A stretch of DNA of 64,000 nt from Kitasatospora phosalacinea (GCF_030268885.1 NZ_BSSA01000006.1:186001-250000), one strand, 5' to 3'; numbered from the stretch's first letter, positions 1 to 8,971 are shown. The notes: generated by a model not told the origin, from the sequence alone. Translations and numbers: made by a program.

Positions 1-157
1 TCGGAGCTGTCCCGGACGGGTGGGGGCCCGGGGGAGCCCGGCACCCGTCCGGAGTCGGTCCGGGCGGACGACGGGTACAGGGGCCCATCGGCCGCCCGGA
101 GGCGGTGCCCGGTCGGACGGGGCCCGGGGGAGCCCGCGGTCCGACCGGAGTGCGGTG

Positions 158-1027
158 TCAGTCCTGGCCGTTCCCCCCGGCGGTCGGACGGTCGGTCCCG
201 GTGCGCCCCGCCTTGCCGGACGAGGGCGTGGCCGAGGGCGGCGCGGACTGGCCCGGGCCGGTCGTGGGCCGCCCGTGGTCGTTCCCGCCCGGCGTCTCCC
301 CGCCGTGCGCGGAGAGCAGCGCGCAGAACCCGGCCACCTTCTCCGGTGCACCGGCCGCCTTCAGCAGCTCGGCCAGCGCCGGGTCGGCGGCCGCGTCCCT
401 GGGCTTGCTGCCGCCCGCGACCCGGCCGGCGAAGCCCTCGCAGAGCTGCTTCAGCGCCGGCAGGTCGGCCGGGCCCGAAGCCTGCCCGGAGGAGGGCCGG
501 GCCGGGCCGCCGGAGCGGCTCGGGCCCGCGGTGGGCCGGTCGGTGCGGTCGGCACCGGGGCTCGTGGACGGGCTGCCCGGCCCCCCGCTCGACGGTGCGG
601 GCGCGGCGCTGGTGGCCGACGGGGCCGGGGCGGAACCGCCCAGCACCTCCGGCAGCCGGCCGGTGGAGGCCGCGACCGCGACGCCGCCCACGGCGGTCAC
701 GCCCAGGGCGACGGCCACGGCCTTCGCGCTGAGGGCCCGCGCGAGCGCGCTGTCCGCCATCTTCCGTCGTCTCCGGTGCTGCTGGGGGGTCGGCTGGCGA
801 CGAGCCTGCCGGAACGCGGCCAGGGCCCCCTCTTCGCCGGGCAGCGGGCCGTCGCCGGCCGCCTCGCTCGTCGCAGCGGCGGCGAGCAGGGCGGCGAGCT
901 CCGGCCGTCCTGGCGCGGACTGCTGCCCGGCGGAGGGGTCCTGACCGGCCTCCGGGTCGACCGTGACACCGCCGAGCAGTTGCTCGGCGGCGGCGCGATC
1001 GATCCGGCGGGATCGGTTGGTGCTCAT
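158..1027 (-). CDS. Membrane protein coupled to an ECF sigma factor
   Basis: This is a 289-residue protein with one clear membrane segment at about residues 101-121, behind a basic stretch near residues 82-90 (HRRRRK). The residues after the segment form a Pro/Ser/Gly-rich extracytoplasmic stalk of about 80 residues, then a more structured C-terminus with Cys residues. Its ATG overlaps the stop of the upstream sigma factor gene as ATGA, so the two are almost certainly co-translated. The cytoplasm-membrane-outside layout and the gene order suggest a membrane-bound regulator of that sigma factor, but I see no zinc-binding HxxxCxxC anti-sigma motif. The anti-sigma role is therefore inference. 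It could instead be a target of the sigma factor. Confidence 0.6.
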   Translation of the reverse strand: MSTNRSRRIDRAAAEQLLGGVTVDPEAGQDPSAGQQSAPGRPELAALLAAAATSEAAGDGPLPGEEGALAAFRQARRQPTPQQHRRRRKMADSALARALSAKAVAVALGVTAVGGVAVAASTGRLPEVLGGSAPAPSATSAAPAPSSGGPGSPSTSPGADRTDRPTAGPSRSGGPARPSSGQASGPADLPALKQLCEGFAGRVAGGSKPRDAAADPALAELLKAAGAPEKVAGFCALLSAHGGETPGGNDHGRPTTGPGQSAPPSATPSSGKAGRTGTDRPTAGGNGQD

Positions 1028-1839
1028 CTCATGTCCTTCAGCGTCGGCGCCTGCGCCGGTGTCACACCCTGCGCGGAAATTTTTTTCCCGGCCGTCCTCC
1101 AGGCCCCCTGGCGGGGCACCCCGGCGGCCGCTCCCCCGCTCTGCTCCAGCACCTTGGCCAGCCGCCTGAGCCCCCGGTGGGCGGCCATCCGGACGCTGCC
1201 GGAGCGCTTGCCGAGCACCTTCGCGGCGCTCTCCGCGTCCAGCCCGAGCACCACCCGCAGCAGCACCGCCTCGGCCTGGTCGGGCGGCAGCGAGGCGATC
1301 AGCGCGAGCGCGTCGGAGGTGGCGACGGTGGCCATCGCCTGGCCCGCGGTGTCCTCGGCCGCGGCCAGCTCGGCCAGGTACTCCACCGGCAGGTCGGCGA
1401 CCGGGCGGCGGCGCACCCGGCGCAGGTGGTCCATGGCCCGGTTGCGGGCGACCGTCGCGGCCCAGCCGCGGAACCCGTCCGCGTCGCCGCGGAAGTCCGG
1501 CAGGTCGCGGGCGATCTGCAGCCAGGCCTCGGAGGCGATGTCCTCGGCGTCCTCGGCCCGGCCGCCGACCAGCACCCGCAGGTAGCGCAGCAGCCCCGGC
1601 TGGACGGCCCGGAACAGGACCCGGAACGCCTCCTCGTCGCCGTCCTGGGCGGCGCGGACGGCCGTCGCGAGGTCGGCCCGCCGGGTGGAGGGCCCGGCAG
1701 GGGGCCCGGCGGACGGTCCGGCGGGAGGACCGGCGGACGGGGACGGACCGGCGGGCGGACGGTCCGGTGCCTTCGGAGGGTCGAGCCGGTGCCCGGCGTC
1801 CGCCCCGTGGTGTTCAGCTCTGTGCACCCGCCACATCAT
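1024..1839 (-). CDS. ECF-family RNA polymerase sigma factor
   Basis: The 271-residue protein carries sigma-70 region 2 (motif EDIASEAWLQIARDLPDF, then RNRAMDHLRR) and region 4 (SLPPDQAEAVLLRVVLGL with a helix-turn-helix ending SVRMAAHRGLRRL), spaced as in ECF sigma factors. About 55 N-terminal residues are a low-complexity Pro/Ala/Gly/Ser tail with PAGPS-type tandem repeats, so the true start may lie further in. Two adjacent ATG codons are possible starts, with only a weak purine-rich site upstream. The C-terminal tail after region 4 is basic and unfamiliar. It is the first gene of a two-gene unit with the membrane protein downstream. I cannot assign an ECF subgroup. Confidence 0.85.
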   Translation of the reverse strand: MMWRVHRAEHHGADAGHRLDPPKAPDRPPAGPSPSAGPPAGPSAGPPAGPSTRRADLATAVRAAQDGDEEAFRVLFRAVQPGLLRYLRVLVGGRAEDAEDIASEAWLQIARDLPDFRGDADGFRGWAATVARNRAMDHLRRVRRRPVADLPVEYLAELAAAEDTAGQAMATVATSDALALIASLPPDQAEAVLLRVVLGLDAESAAKVLGKRSGSVRMAAHRGLRRLAKVLEQSGGAAAGVPRQGAWRTAGKKISAQGVTPAQAPTLKDMR

Positions 1840-2050
1840 GCGCCATCCGGGGGACCCCGCCCACCTCCGGGGCGGCGCCCCTCCGGTGACGGGCCGGTGA
1901 GGGCCCGGTGCGGACGCGGAACGGTGTGACGGCCCGTCAGCCCCGCCCGCCGGGACAGGACGAGGGGCCCGCGCCGGACCGACCTTCGTCCCGTCCGCTG
2001 CTGTCCTTCGCCCGCGGTTCGGGCCCGCTCCCCCGCCCTACCGTGCAGAT

Positions 2051-2069
2051 AAGGGGCAAATCACCCCTT
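2051..2069. promoter_or_regulatory. Inverted repeat upstream of the DUF4304 gene
   Basis: AAGGGGCAAATCACCCCTT is a dyad with 6-bp arms around a 7-nt centre, in an AT-richer patch 32 bp ahead of the next start codon. It could be an operator or a weak leader hairpin. No U-tract follows on the plus strand beyond TTTT, so a terminator for the region upstream is possible but weak. Confidence 0.35.
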
Positions 2070-2100
2070 TTCGCCGCTGACCGAGGAGGCCGGAGCCGGC

Positions 2101-2799
2101 ATGCCCACCGCCCAGGAGCTGTACACGACCGGGATCCGCGACCACTTCGCGCCCGCGCTGCGCGCGCTCGGCTTCCAGGGCTGGCGGCACTCCTTCTCGC
2201 TGCCGGACCGCGACCGCTGGGCGGTGCTCGGCGTGCAGGCGGTGTCCGGCGACGGACGGGTCCGCTACACCGTCAACCTCTCCGTCACCGACAAGGCCGC
2301 CTGGGACCGGCGGAGCATCCGACCGGACGCCAACTCTCCTACTGGGCTCGAGCGTTGGCGCTCCCCGATCGGCGAACTGCTGCCGGTCGGCGGCGAGGTC
2401 TGGTGGGAGGTCGCGCCCGGGCCGCGCTGGCTGATCGCCGTGGAGGACTCGGTCGCCGCCGTCCGCGGCTACGCACTGCCCGAACTGCGCCGCCGGCTGC
2501 GCACCGGGGAACGCGAGCACTACCTCGGCCAGGCCGAGCTCGACGGCGTCAACGGCGCCCTCGCCGCGGCCGCCGTCGCCCGCATCCAGCGCGCCGAACT
2601 CACCGACGGCACCCTGGAGTTGCACGGCGCATGGAGCCGCCACGACCCGGCCGCGCACGCCGTCCTGGCCGGCGCCGCCCGCGGCTTCCTCTCCGCCCGG
2701 GACGCCCGGTTCCACGCCGTCCGGGTGCTCGACACCCTCGGCCGGACGCTCTGGGAGTTCCGCCCCGCCGCCGACGGGAACCATCCCGAAGCGGGCTGA
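2101..2799 (+). CDS. DUF4304-type protein of unknown function
   Basis: The 232-residue soluble protein begins MPTAQELYTTGIRDHFAPAL, continues with GFQGWRHSFSLPDRDRWAVLGVQ, and then shows the RYTVNLSVTDKAAWDRR segment. This is the pattern I associate with the DUF4304 family, whose function is unknown. There is no signal peptide or membrane segment. The ATG follows GAGGAGGCCGGAGCC, which supplies a ribosome binding site. The neighbouring genes do not suggest a pathway. The family assignment is from memory of the sequence pattern and is moderately secure. Confidence 0.65.
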   Translation: MPTAQELYTTGIRDHFAPALRALGFQGWRHSFSLPDRDRWAVLGVQAVSGDGRVRYTVNLSVTDKAAWDRRSIRPDANSPTGLERWRSPIGELLPVGGEVWWEVAPGPRWLIAVEDSVAAVRGYALPELRRRLRTGEREHYLGQAELDGVNGALAAAAVARIQRAELTDGTLELHGAWSRHDPAAHAVLAGAARGFLSARDARFHAVRVLDTLGRTLWEFRPAADGNHPEAG

Positions 2800-2912
2800 G
2801 TCCCTGTCAGTGGCGGTGGTGCGCGCGTGCACCACCGGGACGCGAGGAACGGCACGGGACGCACGGAGCGCGTGGGGCGCACGGGGCGTACGGAACACAG
2901 CGGGGGGCTGAC

Positions 2913-3629
2913 ATGACGGGGACCACGGCGATACCGCACGAGGAACGCCGGATCGACTGGGACGGCTGCCTGAACGTCCGCGACCTCGGCCTGCTCCCCA
3001 CCCTGGACGGCCGGCGCACCCGCACCGGCGCGCTGGTCCGCGCCGACAACCTCGACCGGCTCACCGCCGAGGGCCAGAACTCCCTGCTCGCGTACGGTGT
3101 ACGCACCGTCATCGACCTGCGCGACGCCGCCGAGTACCGGCCGCTGCTGCCCGCCCCCGACGGCATCGACCTGGTCCGCGTCCCGCTCGACGCCCTGGCC
3201 GGGTCCGACTGGTGGGCCCGCTTCGGCGCCCTGGACGGCACCCCGCTGTCCTTCCGCCCCTACCTCGACCACTGCCGCCCGGCCGTCGCCGAACTGGTCG
3301 CCGCCGTCGCCCGGGCCCGTCCCGGCACCGTCGTGGTGCACTGCGGCGCGGGCCGCGACCGCACCGGCCTGGCCGCCCTCGTCCTGCTCGCCCTCGCCGG
3401 GGCCACCCCCGCCGCGATCGCCGAGGACTACCTGCTCTCCGCCGAGAACCTCCGCCCGCTCTGGAGCATCCTCGACCGCCCCGAGGAGGAGGCCGGCATC
3501 GCCCGCGTCCTCGCCGACGCGGGCACCACCCCCGAGCAGGCCCTGCACGAGGTGGTGGCCGAGTTCGACGCCGAGCAGTGGCTGCCCGCCGAGGACGTCG
3601 CCGCCGTCCGGGCCCGCCTGCTCGGCTGA
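2913..3629 (+). CDS. Tyrosine-protein phosphatase (PTP/DSP fold)
   Basis: The 238-residue cytoplasmic protein contains the phosphatase P-loop HCGAGRDRTG, with catalytic Cys144 and Arg150 in the CX5R arrangement. Upstream features fit the family: NVRDLG at about residues 21-26 (the typical 'N(F/V)RDLGG' entry motif) and VIDLRDAAEY. The C-terminal helices match the actinobacterial secreted/cytosolic PtpB-like group, which dephosphorylates phosphotyrosine and sometimes phosphoinositides; the substrate here is unknown. The ATG follows a G-rich ribosome binding site (GCGGGGGGCTGAC). A longer in-frame reading upstream exists but lacks coding character. Confidence 0.85.
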   Translation: MTGTTAIPHEERRIDWDGCLNVRDLGLLPTLDGRRTRTGALVRADNLDRLTAEGQNSLLAYGVRTVIDLRDAAEYRPLLPAPDGIDLVRVPLDALAGSDWWARFGALDGTPLSFRPYLDHCRPAVAELVAAVARARPGTVVVHCGAGRDRTGLAALVLLALAGATPAAIAEDYLLSAENLRPLWSILDRPEEEAGIARVLADAGTTPEQALHEVVAEFDAEQWLPAEDVAAVRARLLG

Positions 3630-3695
3630 GCGGCCGGCCGAGCGGCCGGATTTAATCGCTCGCCCGCCCGTCCGGCCGCGGACGATACTCCCGGC

Positions 3696-4391
3696 ATGAC
3701 GGACTTCTCCCTGTTCGACACCCGCGGTTACCCCACCGTCGACGTCCGCACCGGCTACGCCGGGTGGGTCGACAGCTACGAGGACACGGTCCAGGACGCG
3801 ATGGACGTCGACGTCCTGGCCCGGCTCGCCGTCCCGCGCTGGGCCGAGGCCGGCCTCGCCGTCGACCTCGGCTGCGGCACCGGCCGCACCGGCGCCTGGC
3901 TGCGCGCCCGCGGCGTCGGCACCGTCGACGGCATCGACCTCACCCCCGAGATGCTCGCCCGCGCGAAGGCCCGCGGCGCCCACCGCCTCCTCCTGGAGGG
4001 CGACCTCACCGCCACCGGCCTCCCCGACGGCGGCTACGACCTGGCCGCCTGCTCCCTCGTCGACGAGCACCTCGCCGACCTCGGCCCGCTCTACCGCGAG
4101 GCCCACCGCCTGGTCCGCCCCGGCGGCCTGTTCACCCTGGTCGGCCTCCACCCCGCCTTCATCATGGCCGCGGGCATGCCCACCCACTACGACGGCCCCG
4201 ACGGCCCGGTCGCCATCACCACCCACGTCCACCTCGTCAGCGACCACGTCACCGCGGGCCTCGCCGCGGGCTGGCAGCTCGCCGAGATGCGGGAGGAGGT
4301 CGTCGGCGACCAGTGGACGGCGCTCAAGCCCAAGTGGGAGCGCCACCGCGGCCAACCGGTCTCGGCGGCGTACGTCTGGCGCAAGGCGTAG
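3696..4391 (+). CDS. Class I SAM-dependent methyltransferase
   Basis: This 231-residue protein has the SAM-binding motif I VDLGCGTGRTGAWL, an acidic motif II (DGIDLTPEML) and the later motifs LPDGGYDLAACSLVDEHL and LVRPGG. This is a small-molecule methyltransferase fold; the substrate is not predictable. No Shine-Dalgarno sequence precedes the ATG. A GATACT hexamer ends 8 nt before it, so the transcript may be leaderless. A 9-bp hairpin (3642-3650 with 3671-3679) lies in the gap after the phosphatase gene. The C-terminus (VSAAYVWRKA) is typical for the group. Confidence 0.85.
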   Translation: MTDFSLFDTRGYPTVDVRTGYAGWVDSYEDTVQDAMDVDVLARLAVPRWAEAGLAVDLGCGTGRTGAWLRARGVGTVDGIDLTPEMLARAKARGAHRLLLEGDLTATGLPDGGYDLAACSLVDEHLADLGPLYREAHRLVRPGGLFTLVGLHPAFIMAAGMPTHYDGPDGPVAITTHVHLVSDHVTAGLAAGWQLAEMREEVVGDQWTALKPKWERHRGQPVSAAYVWRKA

Positions 4392-4410
4392 GGCCCGCTC
4401 CCTCCTCCTC

Positions 4411-4905
4411 CTAGAAGCCGGAGTTCGGCGCCGTCACGATCCGGGTGCGCCCGTCCGCCCGCGCGGCGAGGCCCGCTTCGAGGCGGAGGGCGCGGGCGGG
4501 CCCGAGGAGCGCGAGCGCCTCGGGGACGGTGGCCCAGCGGTGGTCGTCGAGCTCGCCCGCCGGGAGGGTGACGGGGGTGTCGGCGGGGAAGGTGCCGAGG
4601 TCGAAGAGGAAGTGGCAGGCGGGGTGGTCGAGTTCGCCGCCGGGATTGGTCCAGGCGACGGCCAGGAGGTCCCCCGCCTCGCGGTGCAGGCCGGTCTCCT
4701 CGTGGAGTTCGCGGGTCGCGCACTGCCGCGGGTTCTCGCCGAGGTCGACGGTGCCGCCGACGAACTGCCAGGCGTCGCGGTAGCCGGCCTTCACGATCAG
4801 GACGCGGCCGTCGGGGTCGGTGATCAGGCAGCCCGCGGCGGCGTACACGCGGTGCAGGGAGGCGAGCCACTCCTCGCGGGAGGCGAACTCGGGGGCGTCG
4901 GCCAT
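4411..4905 (-). CDS. NUDIX hydrolase
   Basis: The 164-residue protein carries a complete Nudix box at residues 51-73: Gly51, Glu57, then REL at 65-67 and EETGL at 69-73, matching GX5EX7REUXEEXGU. These enzymes hydrolyse nucleoside diphosphates linked to another moiety, using Mg2+ held by the box glutamates. The start chosen is the ATG preceded by GAAGGAG with good spacing; an upstream in-frame ATG at 4950 would add 15 residues without a ribosome binding site. The substrate is unknown. It is convergent with the methyltransferase gene, 19 bp away. Confidence 0.85.
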   Translation of the reverse strand: MADAPEFASREEWLASLHRVYAAAGCLITDPDGRVLIVKAGYRDAWQFVGGTVDLGENPRQCATRELHEETGLHREAGDLLAVAWTNPGGELDHPACHFLFDLGTFPADTPVTLPAGELDDHRWATVPEALALLGPARALRLEAGLAARADGRTRIVTAPNSGF

Positions 4906-4983
4906 GGCACTCCTTCGGCGGGGGCGGAGCTTGCGAGCCCACTCTCCCACCCCCGCCGCAGCTCTCCCACCCCCGCCGGGGGT

Positions 4984-5262
4984 TCAGTGCGCGGAGTGCC
5001 GTTCCGCCCCGCGGTGCCGGTGACCCGGCAGCTCGGTGTGGGTGGCGGGCCCGGCGGCGGGGCCCGCCGCCTCCGGCGCCCGGCGACCGCCGTGGCTGAA
5101 CACCGCGTCGCCGTAGTGCGGGCCGGTGCGGGTGCCGAGGTCGGTGTCGGTGCCCAGCTGCGGGGCGCGGGCCACCGGGGCGGTCACCATGCCGCGCTCC
5201 GCGAGCAGTTCCTCGGTGCCCCGGCGGAGCATGGCCGTCCGGTCGGTCGAGCGCTCGGTCAT
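4984..5262 (-). CDS. Small hypothetical protein
   Basis: This 92-residue open frame starts MTERSTDRTAMLRRGTEELL and ends in a His/Arg/Gly-rich tail (LPGHRHRGAERHSAH). A good ribosome binding site, GAAGGGAG, lies 7 bases upstream of the ATG. No domain is recognised and no membrane segment is visible. The His-rich tail could bind metal, but that is speculation. Its promoter would lie in the short AT-richer gap to the divergent flippase-fusion gene. Confidence 0.5.
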   Translation of the reverse strand: MTERSTDRTAMLRRGTEELLAERGMVTAPVARAPQLGTDTDLGTRTGPHYGDAVFSHGGRRAPEAAGPAAGPATHTELPGHRHRGAERHSAH

Positions 5263-5390
5263 CGCCGATCTCCCTTCGTCGGACCTACATCAGACCGATA
5301 TTCCCGTTATCCACCGATATATTCCGAGACACCTGAACTCCCTTGCCGGAACGGCCCGGTCGCGGTCCCGGCGGTGTGGGACCATGCCGC

Positions 5391-7817
5391 GTGGCCACGG
5401 TGATACAAGCCGACGAATCCCGGGAGTCCCGGACGCCCCCGCACCGGACCCGGACCCGGCGGGTGGACCGCGTCCGGCACCCCGCCGCGCTGATCCGGAC
5501 GGTCGCCGGGGCGTGCTGGATCCTGCTGGTGCTGCTGCTGGCCGGGTACGCCCGCTCCTCCGCGCTCGGCCTGGACAGCGACGTGTCCCGCGGCGTCGAC
5601 CTGCTGCCCTGGCCGCCCGCCAAGCTCACCGCCGCACTGTGCGGCGCCGCGCTGCTCACCGTCCCGCTCGGCTTCGCCGTCGACCGGGTGCTGCGCGGGG
5701 GCGGCCGCCGGATCGCCGACGGCGTGCTGGCCGCCGTCCTCGCGTACGGGCTCTCGCTCGGCCTCGACCTGCTCGCGGGCAGCCTCACCGCGCTCACCCA
5801 CCCGCTGCCCGCCGGCCCCGGCCGCACCGACCCGGTGTACGGGCACCTCGCGCCGGTGCTGGCCTTCATGACCGCCCTCGACACCGCCGGACGGCGCCGC
5901 TGGCGCACCGCGCTGGCCGTCACGCTCGCCCTGTCCGCCCTGTCCGGGCTGGTCACCGGCTACGCCACGCCGCTGTCGGTGGTGCTGGCGCTGCTGCTCG
6001 GCTGGACGGTCGCGCACGCCGCCCGGTACGCCGTCGGCGAGCCCGTCGGCTCCCCCAGCGAGGAGCAGATCGCCGCCGCCCTGGCCGGCACCGGCGTCCG
6101 CCCCGGCGCGGTGCTGGCCCTCGGCCCCAGCCGCTACCTGGTCACCCAGCGCGACGGCCGCCCCGAACTGGACGTCCACCTGCTCGACCGGTACGCGCAG
6201 GCCAGCGGACTGCTCGGCCACCTGTGGCTGGCGCTGCGGCTGCGCACCGCGCCCCGCCCGCTCGGCCTGGGCCCGCTGCGCGCCGGGCTGGAGCACCAGA
6301 CCCTGCTCGGCCACGCCGCGACCGCCGCCGGGGCCCGCACCCGCACCCCCGTCGCGGTGGTCGAACTCGGCCCGGACAGCGCCCTGGTCGCCTACCGGCG
6401 GATCGACGCCCGGCCGTTCGGCGAACTCTTCGAGGAACTGCCCGCGAGCCCCGACGGCCCGGACGTCGGCCCCACCGACGCCGAACTACGGGACGCCTGG
6501 CAGCAGTTGGCGCTGCTGCAGCGCCGCCGGATCGCCCACCGCTCACTCTCCCCGAGCACCGTGCTGCTGGACGCCGAGGGCCGGGTCCACCTGGTCGGGC
6601 TGGCCCGCGGCGAGATCGCCGCGAGCGACCTGCTGCTGCGCCTGGACGTCGCCGGGCTGCTCGCCGTCCTCGCCCTGCACGCCGGGCCGCAGCGGGCGGT
6701 GCGCGCCGCGATCGAGGTGCTCGGCCCCGGGCCGGTCGGCGCCGCGCTGCCGCTGCTGCAGCCGATCGCACTGGCCCGCGGCACCCGGGACGCCCTCGCC
6801 CGGCACAAGGAGCTGACCGCCGACCTGCGCGCCGAGGTGCAGCGCCGGATGCCGCAGGCCACCGCCGTGCCCGTCCGGCTGGAACGGCTGCGGCCGCGCA
6901 CCCTGCTCACCGTCCTCGCCTGCGTCGCGGTCGGGTACGCACTGCTGCAGTTCCCCAACCCGGTGGCGGTGATCTCCGGGGCCGACCCGCTGTGGCTGGC
7001 CGGCGCGGCGCTCTGGTCCGCGGTCAGCTACCCGGTGGCGACCTTCGCGTTCAGCGGCTTCGTCCCCGAGAAGCTGTCCTTCCGCCCCACCCTGGCCACC
7101 CAGGTGGCCGGCTCCTTCGTCAAGGTGGCCGCCCCCGGCGGCGTCGGCGGGCTCGCCCTGAACACCCGCTACCTGCAGTGCGCGGGCATCCCCACCGCGC
7201 AGGCGATGTCCAGCATCGGCGTCAGCCAGCTGTTCGGCCTGGTGCTGCACATGCTGCAGCTCGCCGTGTTCAGCGCCCTGGTCGGCGTGGACACCACCGC
7301 GGTCGACGGCGAGGGCTCCGCCCTGCCCAGCGGCTGGGTGCTCTGGCTGGCCGGTGCGGTCGCCGCCGTCGTCGCGGTGTCGGTCGCCGCGGTGCCCTCG
7401 CTGCGGCGGCGCGCCCAGACCCTGCTGCGGCCGCTGCGCGCCGAGGTGCTGCCCCGGCTGCTCGACCTGGCCCAGCGCCCCGGCCGGCTCGCCACCGGCG
7501 TGGCCGGACAGCTCCTGGTGTCGATGTGCTTCGTGGCCTGCCTGTACTGCTGCACCCGCGCGGTCGGCCAGTACCCCGGCTTCGACGCCGTCGCGATGAC
7601 CTTCCTGGCGGGCAACGGGGCGGGCAACGTGGTGCCGTCCCCCGGCGGCGTGGGCGGGGTGGAGGTGCTGATGTCCACCCTGCTGACCCTGACCAGCGGC
7701 CTCGACGACGACAGCGCGCGGGCCTCGGTGATGCTGTTCCGGCTGCTGACTTTCGTCCTGCCGGTGCTGCCGGGCTGGGCCGCCTTCGCCTGGCTCAAGC
7801 GCCGCGAGGCGATCTGA
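5391..7817 (+). CDS. Membrane protein: kinase-like domain fused to MprF/UPF0104-type flippase domain
   Basis: The predicted 808-residue protein has three parts. Residues about 30-205 hold several hydrophobic spans. Residues about 225-490 form a soluble region with a remnant kinase catalytic loop, HRSLSPSTVLLD (His383), followed by VHLVGLARGEI. Residues about 500-805 hold a second membrane block (LLTVLACVAVGYALLQFPNP ... GGVGGVEVLMSTLL) of the lysylphosphatidylglycerol-synthase transmembrane / UPF0104 type, which in MprF flips lipids. Catalytic Asp of the HRD triad is replaced by Ser, so kinase activity is doubtful. GTG at 5391 is my start choice; a TTG at 5343 is also in frame. The upstream gap (5285-5340) is AT-rich with a direct repeat ACCGATAT. 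Confidence 0.75.
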   Translation: MATVIQADESRESRTPPHRTRTRRVDRVRHPAALIRTVAGACWILLVLLLAGYARSSALGLDSDVSRGVDLLPWPPAKLTAALCGAALLTVPLGFAVDRVLRGGGRRIADGVLAAVLAYGLSLGLDLLAGSLTALTHPLPAGPGRTDPVYGHLAPVLAFMTALDTAGRRRWRTALAVTLALSALSGLVTGYATPLSVVLALLLGWTVAHAARYAVGEPVGSPSEEQIAAALAGTGVRPGAVLALGPSRYLVTQRDGRPELDVHLLDRYAQASGLLGHLWLALRLRTAPRPLGLGPLRAGLEHQTLLGHAATAAGARTRTPVAVVELGPDSALVAYRRIDARPFGELFEELPASPDGPDVGPTDAELRDAWQQLALLQRRRIAHRSLSPSTVLLDAEGRVHLVGLARGEIAASDLLLRLDVAGLLAVLALHAGPQRAVRAAIEVLGPGPVGAALPLLQPIALARGTRDALARHKELTADLRAEVQRRMPQATAVPVRLERLRPRTLLTVLACVAVGYALLQFPNPVAVISGADPLWLAGAALWSAVSYPVATFAFSGFVPEKLSFRPTLATQVAGSFVKVAAPGGVGGLALNTRYLQCAGIPTAQAMSSIGVSQLFGLVLHMLQLAVFSALVGVDTTAVDGEGSALPSGWVLWLAGAVAAVVAVSVAAVPSLRRRAQTLLRPLRAEVLPRLLDLAQRPGRLATGVAGQLLVSMCFVACLYCCTRAVGQYPGFDAVAMTFLAGNGAGNVVPSPGGVGGVEVLMSTLLTLTSGLDDDSARASVMLFRLLTFVLPVLPGWAAFAWLKRREAI

Positions 7818-7847
7818 CCGGCGGAGGCGGCCCGGCCCGGCGGACGG

Positions 7848-8072
7848 CTACTCGCGGTAGTCCTCGTCCTCCAGGGCGACCTCCCGGACCTGCTCCACCG
7901 CGTCGCCCTCGTCCGCGGGATCGCTGCCCCGCTCGCGCTGCTGCCGCAACACCTCCAGGTCGTCCACCTCCGGCTCGACCGCCGCCCGCTCCTCGTCGGC
8001 GGCCTCCAGCACGGTCGGGGACTGCTCGTCGTCGTCCTCGGGAAACTCCGGGTTCTCCGCATTGGCACGCAT
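7848..8072 (-). CDS. Small acidic protein
   Basis: The 74-residue protein is very acidic (about one third Asp/Glu), with patches PEDDDEQ, EERAAVEPEVDDLE and EVALEDEDYRE and no hydrophobic segment. Such short acidic proteins are common and conserved in streptomycetes, but I know of no function. The ATG at 8072 lacks a strong ribosome binding site. It is convergent with the flippase fusion (30 bp away) and lies downstream of the iron-transport ATPase gene on the same strand, 80 bp away. Confidence 0.5.
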   Translation of the reverse strand: MRANAENPEFPEDDDEQSPTVLEAADEERAAVEPEVDDLEVLRQQRERGSDPADEGDAVEQVREVALEDEDYRE

Positions 8073-8152
8073 AGCGCCAGTATCCGACCGATCCGGCGCG
8101 AACCCGAGCCTTTCCGGCGGCGGGTCTCGCATCCGGCCGTTCCCCGCCGGCT

Positions 8153-8971
8153 TCAGGCCCCGGCGGAGGCGGGGGCCCGGCGGTTCGCGGCCGGGACGAC
8201 CAGGGGGGTGCCGGTCTCGGGGTCGGGGATGACCCGGCAGGGCAGCCGGAAGACCTCCTCGACGAGTTCGGCGGTGACCACCTCCCCGGGCGGCCCGGCG
8301 GCGACCAGCTTCCCGTCGCGCAGCGCGACCAGGTGGGTGGCGTAGCGGGCGGCCTGGTTGAGGTCGTGCAGGACGGCGACCAGGGTGCGGCCCTGCTCCC
8401 GGTGCAGGCGGGCGCACAGGTCGAGGACCTCGACCTGGTGCGCGATGTCCAGGTAGGTGGTGGGCTCGTCGAGCAGCAGCAGCGGGGTCTGCTGGGCCAG
8501 CGCCATGGCGATCCAGACCCGCTGGCGCTGGCCGCCGGAGAGCTCGTCCACCGGCCGGTCGGCGAGTTCCGCGACGCCGGTGTCGGCCATCGCCTCGGCG
8601 ACCACCCGCTCGTCCTCGGTGGACCACTGGCGCAGCACGCCCTGGTGCGGGTAGCGGCCGCGGGAGACCAGTTCGGCGACGGTGATGCCGTCCGGGGCGA
8701 TCGAGGACTGCGGGAGCAGGCCCAGGGTGCGGGCCACCTGCTTGGCGGGCAGCGTGGCGATCGACCGCCCGTCCAGCAGCACCTGCCCGGCGACCGGCTT
8801 GAGGGTGCGGGACAGTGCGCGCAGCAGGGTGGACTTGCCGCAGGCGTTCGGGCCGACCACCACGGTGAAGGAGCGGTCGGGGACGTCGACGGTCAGGCCC
8901 TCGGCGATGGTGCGCCTGTCGTAGGCGAGGGTCAGGTCGCGCCCGGCCAGGCGCGGCTCGGTCTGGGCCAT
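8153..8971 (-). CDS. Ferric-siderophore ABC transporter, ATP-binding protein (FecE/FepC type)
   Basis: The 272-residue ATPase has Walker A GPNACGKST (40-48), Q-loop LLPQ (about 85-88), signature LSGGQRQR (144-151), Walker B LLLLDEP (164-170) and H-loop His202. The spacing and the PNACGKSTLLR/TYLDIAHQ segments are typical of the iron-siderophore subfamily. It works with the two FecCD permeases encoded just upstream. The ATG follows ACGGAGCC. The 86 bp separating it from the permease gene contain a 20-bp direct repeat. An in-frame readthrough exists upstream but is low complexity. Confidence 0.92.
   Translation of the reverse strand: MAQTEPRLAGRDLTLAYDRRTIAEGLTVDVPDRSFTVVVGPNACGKSTLLRALSRTLKPVAGQVLLDGRSIATLPAKQVARTLGLLPQSSIAPDGITVAELVSRGRYPHQGVLRQWSTEDERVVAEAMADTGVAELADRPVDELSGGQRQRVWIAMALAQQTPLLLLDEPTTYLDIAHQVEVLDLCARLHREQGRTLVAVLHDLNQAARYATHLVALRDGKLVAAGPPGEVVTAELVEEVFRLPCRVIPDPETGTPLVVPAANRRAPASAGA

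Noticed and set aside
1..157. Possible gene at the left window edge
   Set aside because: Only repeated GGGCCCGGGGGAGCCCG-type sequence is visible (near 25-40 and 120-136). No start with coding character was found.
2520..4355. Long leftward open frame over the phosphatase and methyltransferase genes
   Set aside because: It is a Gly/Ala/Val-rich antisense shadow with no motif.
5305..5330. DnaA box GTTATCCACC upstream of the flippase fusion
   Set aside because: It is a single copy with a mismatch at the last base in an AT-rich promoter; too weak to call.
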